Of a DNA stretch of 64,000 nucleotides, positions 55,655 to 64,000 are shown piece after piece. A model generated the notes under the pieces. That model saw only the letters and a program-made list of their open reading frames with translations, was not told the DNA's origin and did not search any database. The position numbers and the translations under genes are program-made. Each line of letters starts with the position of its first letter. Position 1 is the stretch's first letter. This stretch comes from Berberis thunbergii (lineage: Eukaryota > Streptophyta > Magnoliopsida > Ranunculales > Berberidaceae): NCBI GenBank assembly GCA_003290165.1, contig QNQO01000515.1, forward strand, positions 496,001-560,000, given 5' to 3'.

Positions 55655-56409
55655 ACGCGCTACCATGAAGCTCCACACCGCTATTGTTGTCATCACCTTC
55701 ATCATGTGTCACTAAACTCCACGCAAGGCGAAGAGATGAACTCCTAGATGTAACACACTTAATTGGTATTTGATTCGTTTTATTCTTTTACGATGAATAA
55801 TGGTGTTTATGATTTTCACTTTTATTTAATATTGGAGTTTATGTTATTTTAGTGACAAAGATTTCATCAACTTCTTTGTAGATTATTATTCCGGTGGTTG
55901 TCTTTTTCTTCTCGATATAAGCTTAGTCACGCTTTTCTTATATGTGGAATTTTTAAGGATCAATTGATTCCGGTAGGTTAGTTATATGTGATCGTCTTTT
56001 ATTACGTTATTGTCTCCGGATATATCGTAAATTTAGGATATCACATATGACCAACTTTGTGCTTTCTAGAAAAAGTGAAATATAAAATCCATTTACATTA
56101 GAATATATTGGTGCATTAAAGACAATTTTTTCGATTATGTTGTTTGGGATGTGAAACACGTAATCGAGTCATCATAGCAAATCAATACTAGTTTGCACGT
56201 GAAATCTAGGAGGGATTCTTGGAACCTTGTGATTTTTCTAAACTTAATTTTTATTAAACTAAATTTAATTTCATATTTTTAAATTGCTAGAATTTCTTAC
56301 ATTTAATTTCGCGTAGTTGTTCTTCCTCGACCTTGTTTTGTAGATCGTTTTGCCTCGTGGGATTGACACTTTACTGCAATTGACCGCGTGTACTGTTTGG
56401 GCGTAATCA
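55655..56409 (+). repeat. 5' LTR of the Athila-like element, right part
   Basis: It resumes the LTR after the chromovirus and ends GGCGTAATCA before the primer site. The equivalent part of the 3' LTR beyond 63516 is displaced by the CACTA element. Confidence 0.9.
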
Positions 56410-56414
56410 AATTT

Positions 56415-56432
56415 TGGCGTCGTTGCCAAGGA
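56415..56432 (+). other. primer-binding site of the Athila-like element
   Basis: TGGCGTCGTTGCCAAGGA, close to the TGGCGCCGTTGCCGGGGA complement of plant tRNA-Asp. Confidence 0.8.
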
Positions 56433-56582
56433 CAAACGTCATTCTACAAGGGAGGTTTCGGGTATTATCTTTCTTGCTCATTGTTTTATTTTATTTTTAG
56501 GTTTTAGGTCCAGTTTATTTTTATTTTTTTAATTTTATTTCTTAAAAAAATTGCAAAAAACAAAAAAGGACATTAGGGGAGT

Positions 56583-57544
56583 GTGAGTTGGAATAGAGAA
56601 CACTTAGGGAGACTAATTAGGGTACCAAATTTAGAACACCCACAAATTCACATTGAGACCAAATTAAGTTCTACTTCTAATTCTAACACCATGAGTAATC
56701 ACGAAGATGAGCATGTTCAGTCACTAATGGACTATCTCCACCCCACGCGCATTGCTACTCCATCATGTATCATGTTTGCACCAAGTACACCAAAGCTAGA
56801 TTTTAAGCCGGGTATGATACTATTATTACCCACTTTTCATGGCCTAGAGAATGATAATCCTTATGTTCACATTAGGGAATTCGAGGAAGTTGTGCTACTT
56901 TCCACAACAAAGTTGAAGTTGTAGACTCGGTTAGACTAAGGTTTTTTTCCTTTTCCTTTAAGGAAAAAACGAAAAGTTGGCTATACTCTTTGCGACCAAG
57001 GTCTATAGGTTCATGGGAGGAGATGACCCAAGCATTTTTTAATAAATATTTTCGTCATCACAAAACCAACGGTCTAAAGAGACAGATTTCTACCTTCACC
57101 CAAAAGAATAGCGAGACATTATATCAAGCATGGGAGAGGTTCAAGAATCTCTTGAATACATGTCCACACCATTGGTATGAGAGTTGGCGCTTAGTCAGTT
57201 ATTTTTATGAGGGGCTCACCAGTAGAGAGTGTCAATTTGATGAGATGATGTGTAATGGGGAGTTTTTGCATAAGAACCCTGACGAGGCCATTAAGTATCT
57301 GAATGACCTGGCTGAAAAGGCTCATACTTGGACTGGTCCAAGTGCTACTGAGAGCACGGGTAGAACACGCCCAGCTGGAGTCTTTCAACTTAGGGAAGAG
57401 GACATCCTTAGAGCCCAATTGGATAGAGTGACTAGGGAGTTAGAGGCACTTAAGACCAAGGATGGTAAGCCCACACATACTGTTGCTAGAGTTGAGCTAC
57501 AAGACGTCTATTTTATAGGCGGGGTAGTTGAACACTTAGCATAG
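56583..57544 (+). pseudogene. gag of the Athila-like element
   Basis: The first frame (56583-56924) contains MILLLPTFHGLENDNPYVHI, the start of the gag core. After a shift, 56990-57544 gives WEEMTQAFFNKYFRHHKTNG, then LNTCPHHWYESWRLVSYFYE and DEAIKYLNDLAEKA, the remaining gag helices. Stops at 56924 and 57544 and the frame change inactivate it. Confidence 0.88.
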
Positions 57545-58730
57545 GATTGCTCGACCTTGAATGAGATGAGAGGGATTTGTGAGGAACAATGTAACGCTTT
57601 AGAGATGTACAAGAAGCCTTAATCACCATTCTCTAACACTTACAATTCTGGCTGGAGAGATCACCCTAACTTAGGCTGGAGGTTCGAAGCAGACCAACCT
57701 ACACACTCACAGGCACAACCACCTAGGTCATACCCTGCACCTCCACACAATGCACAATCTAACAAAAGTTCCTTATCAGACACATTACATGCATTTATAG
57801 AGGCACAAGGTAAAACTAATCAAAAATTTGAGGTTGCATTGACATAGTTGGCTGAAGAGAACAAGGAGATCAAAAGCTAGATAACCAAGCTGACAAGTTC
57901 ATTAACAGTACAAGAGCGTGGCCAATTTTCGTCACAGCCTCAAACAAATTCGAATGGCCAACTTATGGCACAAACCTCTACTTCAGACTCTTAGAATGTC
58001 AAAGAGGTTAATGCCATCACTACTTGGAGTGGTAAGATTTTAGATGGATCAATCTCATCCACGACGTTAGGCACCTCCCCAAGTGCAAACGAGAGCATCC
58101 CTGAGGATGAGCCCGACAGGAACATTCCAGTTCCAGTTCCTTTTCCTCAAGCACTACGACCTATTGGAACCAAATCGGAAATGCATGGTGAGATTCTAGA
58201 ACACTTGAAACAGGTTAAAATTAACTTACCTTTGCTGCATGTGATTAAACAGGTACCAACTTATGTGAGGGTCATCAAGGATCAATGCACTATCATGAGG
58301 AAACATCTTGTCAAAACGACTGGCTTCTTGACAGAACAGGTAAGTGTGGTGATTGAGCAGAGGACACCACCCAAGTACAAAGATCTAGGGTGTCCTACAG
58401 TCACCTAGATTGGGACTCATGAGTTCGGCCAAGCCTTGTTGGATTTAGGAGCAAGTGTAAATCTAATGTCATATTCTATTTACTTATGACTGTGTCTAGG
58501 AGAGATTAAACCCACATCTGTGGTACTACAATTGGCCGATAGATCGGTTAAGAAGCTAAGAGGAATAGTCAAGGATGTCTTGCTGCAGATTGATAAGTTT
58601 TACTATCCCGTCGACTTTTTTATTTTAGATACTCATTCCGCGGTTAATATGGAGTCTACAGTTCCGATTATTTTAGGTGACCTTTTCTTGCCACAACTAA
58701 TGCTCTTATCAATTGCAGGAACGGTCTAAT
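57545..58730 (+). pseudogene. gag end and protease region of the Athila-like element
   Basis: Reading through several stops gives CSTLNEMRG, a P/Q-rich stretch, FPQALRPIG, EILEHLKQVKINLPLLHVIK and KDLGCPTVT, the usual linker of Athila-type elements. GQALLDLGASVNLMSYSIY follows, with DLGAS in place of the protease DTGA motif. The segment ends near PIILGDLFLP. Non-functional. Confidence 0.85.
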
Positions 58731-60129
58731 GAAGATGTCTTTTGGGAACATGACTCAGGAGGTCAACATATTCAATATTAGCAAGCAACCTCGTGATGAT
58801 GATGAGTGTCATCATATCTACATGATAGACACGCTGATATCAGAGGAGGCGCTCCTGAGCGTAGACTCTGAAACCTTAGAGTACCTCATTTCTATTTCTG
58901 ATTGTGAGAGTTCACTTTATCCTGACAATGCTTTTGATATTTATGTTGTTTCAGGGTTAAAGGATAAAGGAAGATGACAATGGCAACCATGCTTTGAGGA
59001 GTTTCCAAAGGAAAGACAGAAACCACAACCATCCACCGCGGAAACTCCGAAAGTTGACCTAACTCCACTGACTGAGGGACTTAAACATGCATTCCTCGGA
59101 CCAGGTGATACTTTTCCTGTTATTATTTCTTCCGTGCTTGATAGCTTACAAAAATAAGAATTGATTAATATGTTACGTGAGCACAAATCTGCATTAGGTT
59201 GGACTATAGCTGACATCAAAGGTATTAGCCCCTTAATATGTTCCCATAGGATTTACTTAGAAGAATGAGCTCACCCCTGTAGAGACCTTCAAAGACGACT
59301 TAACCCTATTATGAAATAGGTGGTGAAAAAGGAAGTCTTAAAATTGTTAGATGCATGCATCATTTATTGCATTTGGGGTCTTTCCAAAGGCATTCTTTTA
59401 AAGAAAAAAAGTGAAGTCCTTTGCCGGTGAAGCCCTGGAGAGTAGCCCGCCCAACTCCACTTACTCCCATAACCTCGGTTCCATTCAGGGAAACCTACAT
59501 TCCAACCACAAGGGAACCCTACCATGTGCATTGATTATAGGAAAGTTAAATCTGCCACCCGCAAGGATCACTTCCCACTTCCATTCATAGACCAAATCTT
59601 AGAGCGAGTAACTGGTCATTCTTTCTATTGCTTTCTAGATGGGTATTCAGGATATTATCAGATTGAGATTGCATTAGAGGATCAGGATAAGACTACTTTT
59701 ACATGTGCTTTTGGTACTAATGCTTTTCGGCGTATGCCATTCGGTTTGTGTAATGCACCCGCTACTTTTTAGAGATGCATGATGAGTATTTTTAGTGACA
59801 TTGTTGAAAAATATATGGAAGTATTCATGGATGATTTGACTGTTTTTGGTGATTCCTTTGATTCATGTTTATTTCACTTGAAGGCTATTTTAACTAGATG
59901 TGAAGAGAAGGGTCTGGTGCTTAATTGGGAAAAATGTCATTTCATGGATTCCTATGGAATATTTCTGGGACACATAGTTTTTGATAAAGAAATCGAGGTT
60001 GATAAAGCTAAAATTGAATTTATTTCTAAATTACCTACACCTAAAAGTGTCAAGGATGTGAGATCATTTCTAGGGCACGCGGGTTTTTATAGGAGGTTCA
60101 TACAAAATTTTTTTGCCATCATTAAGTAG
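58731..60129 (+). pseudogene. reverse transcriptase of the Athila-like element
   Basis: The upstream part near 59155-59400 gives MLREHKSALGWTIADIKGIS and VVKKEVLKLLDACIIY. 59524-59772 holds MCIDYRKVKSATRKDHFPLP, then FLDGYSGYYQIEIALEDQ and MPFGLCNAPATF. After a stop, 59779-60129 has VFMDDLTVFGDSF (FMDD catalytic loop) and GHAGFYRRFIQNF. Several stops. Confidence 0.9.
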
Positions 60130-60219
60130 CCTCCTGGTCAACGACGTCGTGTTTCAATGGACACAATAGTGTGAGGACGCTTTCCGAACACTCATTAATA
60201 GGCCACCTCTGCCCCCATC

Positions 60220-60731
60220 ATGCAGCCTCCGGATTGGAATTTACCATTTGAGATAATGTGTGATGCAAGCAACTATGTTGTGGGGGCATTATCGGGACAA
60301 CGAAGGGAAGGAAAACCCTTTGTTGTTTACTATGCTAGTCGAACACTTAATGATGCTCAAAAGAATTATTCGGCTACTAAAAAAGAGTTGCTAGCTGTAG
60401 TTTTTACTTTAGATAAATTTCGTGTTTATTTGATTGGTACACCTATCACTGTTTTACTGACCATGCGACTCTTAAGTTCCTTCTTTCTAAAAATGATGCT
60501 AAGGCAAGATTGATTAGGTGGATTTTACTTCTGCAAGAATTTGATCTAACTATAAAGGATAAAAAGGGGGTCGAGAATGTTGTGGTAGATCACTTGTCTC
60601 GTTTAGAGTTCAATGACTCTGCTAATGGCCCACCCATCCGTGATGACTTCCCTGATGAACATGTATTCGCCGTTACTCAAGTACCATGGAGGTGCCAGAG
60701 GAGATCTCTCTGGTTGCCCCTGTCTACTTGA
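60220..60731 (+). pseudogene. RNase H of the Athila-like element
   Basis: LPFEIMCDASNYVVGALSGQ, YASRTLNDAQKNYSATKKEL and then, after a frame change, [20 protein letters not shown] and HLSRLEF, the end of the domain. No integrase follows. The next sequence is the 3' UTR. Confidence 0.88.
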
Positions 60732-62910
60732 TTTGATGTTCTCCACCCTATATTTAGTTTAGGTTTTTATTTTTTATATTTTAGTTTAGTTTAGGTTTTT
60801 TCTTTTAGTGTTTCAGGTTATTTAGGTGTTTCTACTGGAGTCACTCAAAGCCCCTCATCCCTTGTGTTCCTTTCTCCCATCGGTATGATTTTCTTTTATT
60901 TTGGTGACTGTGAGGACATTGTCTATTTGAAATTGGTAAAGCTTCACCATGGCAATATCACTCTAACCCTCCTATTTTTTTTTCCTTCATTTGTCATGAT
61001 TATTATTTTATACATTGAGGACATTGTTTGGTTTAGGTTTGGGGGTGATGGTGGTTTACTAGATTTTTGGGCAATTTTAAAAAATCTTTGAGCTTAAAAT
61101 GTATTTTACAATTAAACCGAGTCATTTTTTGTGTTCTACTCAATCTCCATTGAATACTTAGATGATTACAGTAATTGTGCAAAATCTTTACAAAAATGCA
61201 TTCGAAATCTGAACTCTTGGAGTATTAAAAAAATATTTAATAAAAAAAGTGGTTTTGAGTTTTTTTAATTTTAGAGAATATTTTTGTTGCCTTAGAAAAC
61301 ACATACTAACACGTGTCACATAGTTATATTAGTAGAAAACATGATATTTGATATTATTCTTATGTTAGATGTATTTCGTGAGACTTTTCAACTCGACTAT
61401 TCATGCACTATAAGCCAAGTCAACATGATTTAAAGTTGATTAGTAAGATATTTAATTAGAAAACCTTAGAATAATAGTGGAGACTTTAACCCTTGTGAGT
61501 TTTGAGTCATTATTTATTTCTTGAGGGTTATTAATTACACTCTGATTTTTCTTGGGTCCGCATTATTTCGTTGATGATCTCATTATTCTTGACTTTCTTA
61601 TTGATTGCTTAAAGAATGACATAAAAATTGTAGTTTTACACTAAAACTTCTTGCTTTATTTAGTTGAGATGTCCTAGTACTAACTAGAACTTTTGAAGTG
61701 ATATAGGCATTTTTTTCTTTAAACCATTTTTTTAGCCTTTTAGCCTACCCAAATACTAAATATCCATTTGCAGCGCTTTGAGCCTTTAAATAGCCTTCTT
61801 TTGTTAACCCCATTCCCATTACCTACTCCAATCAAGGAGTAATACCTATATTATTTTATCCTTACCCAATTTTCTAAGAATGTATACGGTGAGATATATT
61901 TATGGAATGGGCAAATAGAAAGAGTTGAAAATAGATATTTCATGCGCCTCAAGGTAAAAGTGTTTGATTGTATAAACGGGGAAAAACATGTAAAAAAAGA
62001 GAAAAAAAATGGTTGAAGAAGAAAATAATGAAGAAAAAGTTAATGGTGTACAACATTGATTTGTTCTTGAATGCCCTATGTGTTTATTCAAAGGTGTAGC
62101 CATTCTCAGGAAATTCTTGTATCCTTTTTTTCCATTATTGTTTGCCATAATCCAAGCCCCATTACAACCTAGTAAAGACCTAATTGATCTTAAATGAAAG
62201 TTGGTTCAGTAGATGTGGAGATTAAATAGGCAAGAACTATGGTGTTTGATTCAACATTCTCAAATGTAATCAATATTCATGTCCATGAGATCATATTCAT
62301 TTCTCTCTTTGAAAATTTCATTTTTCATGATAATTATATGTGAGACGATTGCATTTTCTATAGTTTATATTCTTTTCCTCACATATAAACTAAGTGTCCA
62401 ATCTCTGAGTGACATGAGATATTTGTAGTCTAATCGTACTTTCTAAAGGTCATCTCGTCACATCTTTACTATGAGATGAAGAGTTATGTTGATAAGGCTT
62501 CTCACACACACACTTTGAGTTGAGAATGATTATGAAATTTATTTAACCTTTAGATACTATTAAAATTATTGTACTCTATTGGTATACTATTGTGACAGTT
62601 TTAGTTTGTTGTTTTTCTTGAATTTAAAGCAATTAGAAAATTACTCTAAGGAAAATAAAGGGGAATGCCCATGTTTTTGCATTATGTTTTTAGAAAATAG
62701 ATTTTGTTTTATTGAGTCAGTAATGTTTGGGGGTAACATTTCTGGAAACCCCCGCGAGACTATAACTTGTCCACTAGAGGTAATCTAGGGGTTTAAAGCC
62801 TTGTTGCACGTTAAGGTAAGTGCAATCGTGATTCCTACGAAAGTAAGTTAGGATTTTATTCTTAATTTTGTTTTGCTCGAGGACTAGCAAAATATAGGTT
62901 TGGGGATATT
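60732..62910. other. 3' UTR of the Athila-like element; integrase missing
   Basis: 2.2 kb without recognised coding sequence. T-rich, with repeated TTTAGTTTAGGTTTTT phrases at 60760-60800, ending in TTTGGGGATATT just before the 3' LTR, a likely polypurine tract. A (CA)n run lies at 62501-62511. Confidence 0.7.
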
Positions 62911-63516
62911 TGATGTTAACATAATTATTACATAATATACCTCCTAATTTATATTTGTTAGTGTTTCGAATAGCGTATTTTAGTTTAATTATTTTATTTT
63001 TGTATTTTGTAGGATTTGGAGTTTAAATAACAAAAGTGCATTAGCGTGGCGAATTTGGAAATTCATAGGCAAATTGAAGAAGTTGAGTGAGAGACACTCA
63101 AGCCAAAGATTAAGATAACCAAAGAAAAAATAAAGGAAATTAGTTTTGAATTTTGGTGGAACAAAGGAGTAATATGAATTAACATAACCAAACCCACATT
63201 TCCTGTTATATTTGGTTTCCAATTATATTTTGGTTTCCATTTATATTTGGTTTCCAATTATATTTGGTTTCCTTTTGTATTTGGTTTTCAATTTATATTT
63301 GGTTTCCGATTTGTATTTGGTTTCCAATTGGGTTTCTAGTAAGGAGTTGTTTATTTCTACCATAAACACAACAACACATAGGGAAGAGAGGCACACAACG
63401 CATCAATAGCCGAGTACGTATCGCTAATCCACCACGCACTGCCATGAAGCTCCACACTGCTATTGTTGTCATCACCTTCACCATGTGTCACTAAACTCCA
63501 CGCAAGACGAAGAGAT
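62911..63516 (+). repeat. 3' LTR of the Athila-like element, left part
   Basis: It starts TGATGTTAACATAATTATTA and follows the 5' LTR to GACGAAGAGAT, then is broken by the CACTA element. Identity to the 5' LTR is clearly above 90% by eye. Confidence 0.92.
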
Positions 63517-64000
63517 CACTACACCAAAATGCTTGTTTAGCTACGGGGAGGTGGCCACGGCTCTAAGTCGTTGGTTTATTTGCCATGGCTATAAACCGTG
63601 GATAGCGTGGCCAACGGCCAAAAACCGTGGCTAAAAAATAGTTAGCCACGGCTCTAAACCGTGGGTGCATTAGCCACGGCCAAAAACCGTTGCTATATTG
63701 TGCAACGGCCAGAAACCGTTGCTAAATTAAATGCTTTTCACGTGCCACGCTCCTGCAAGTGAGAGATTTGGAGAGTGCATGATTTCGCGTTCTGGCGAAA
63801 ATGGGGGGAGAGTCATTTCGCGCTCTGGCGAAAAAAATTGGGGAAAAATTTGGCGAAAAATTGGCGAATTTTTTTTGCTATTTCGACCTAGATTTCGACC
63901 TAAATCAGAGAGAGGTTTGGCGCAGAGGAGAAGAAGGACGAACTGAAGAAGAAGATGAAGAACCGAAGCAGATTCTCATATCCAGCGAGAGCTTCAGATC
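63517..64000 (+). mobile_element. left end of a CACTA (En/Spm) transposon, continues past the window
   Basis: It starts CACTACACCAAAATGC. Within 210 bp are about six subterminal units pairing CCACGGC with CCGTGG around CTATAAA, CTCTAAA or CAAAAA, as transposase-binding repeats do. From 63731 the sequence has two similar TTTCGCG(T/C)TCTGGCGAAA phrases and a GAA-rich stretch that may begin an internal region. The right end is outside the window. Confidence 0.9.

Larger units (their letters stand above)
49313..63516 (+). mobile_element. Athila-like Ty3-gypsy element, split by a chromovirus and cut by a CACTA
   Basis: 5' LTR 49313-49876 plus 55655-56409 (about 1.32 kb without the insertion), primer site 56415-56432, gag and pol relics 56583-60731, a long 3' UTR, and a 3' LTR from 62911 that is interrupted at 63517. 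Both LTRs start TGATGTTAACATAATTATTA. Integrase and any env-like region are absent between RNase H (60731) and the 3' LTR. Many stops; it is not autonomous. Confidence 0.88.

Overview
This is plant nuclear DNA, almost certainly from a eudicot. It is AT-rich, carries spliced genes with plant-type GT-AG introns, and is dominated by nested LTR retrotransposons of plant lineages (Ty1/copia, Tat/Retand-type Ty3/gypsy, Athila-like gypsy, a chromodomain gypsy and TRIM-like miniature elements) together with hAT, CACTA, SINE and foldback elements. No species can be named from the sequence, and no bacterial, organellar or CRISPR features are present.

Layout: 0-7 kb is a decayed copia pol (minus strand) cut by a truncated Retand-type element (1788 to about 6990) that holds a 127-bp tandem array and an antisense coiled-coil ORF. 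7-12.7 kb holds broken pieces of genes: a coiled-coil exon, the C-terminal half of an NPK1/ANP-type MAPKKK, and a glutamine-rich protein. They end at a CACTA transposon terminus. 12.7-17.4 kb has a copia gag scrap, a small foldback, a degenerate polyubiquitin-like gene (minus) and a 1.5-kb foldback element.

17.8-33.3 kb is the one nearly intact host gene, an ALA-interacting subunit (CDC50 family; beta subunit of P4-ATPase flippases) with eight exons. Its fifth intron is 11.2 kb and contains a 511-bp tandem duplication, a complete-ended 7.3-kb Retand-type element (22879-30201, TSD GGGAT, opposite strand), hairpins and a hAT-type element. Exon 7 lacks one base, so the reading frame is broken as given.

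33.8-47.6 kb is a transposon graveyard: a 563-bp MITE, a foldback element split by a multimeric TRIM array (35320-37246, bounded by one AGTGG target duplication), a glycosyltransferase-31 fragment, a 952-bp hAT element, and rearranged Retand-type pieces of a second family with a 165-bp tandem array that is itself split by a TRIM.

47.6-63.5 kb is stacked gypsy elements: partial LTRs, then an Athila-like element (49313 to beyond 63516) whose 5' LTR is split by a young chromovirus (49877-55654; the two 508-bp LTRs differ at about 6 sites by eye). A new CACTA element starts at 63517 inside the Athila-like 3' LTR and runs off the window. The genes do not form an operon or pathway. The connecting theme is successive insertion, which gives a relative time order for most elements.
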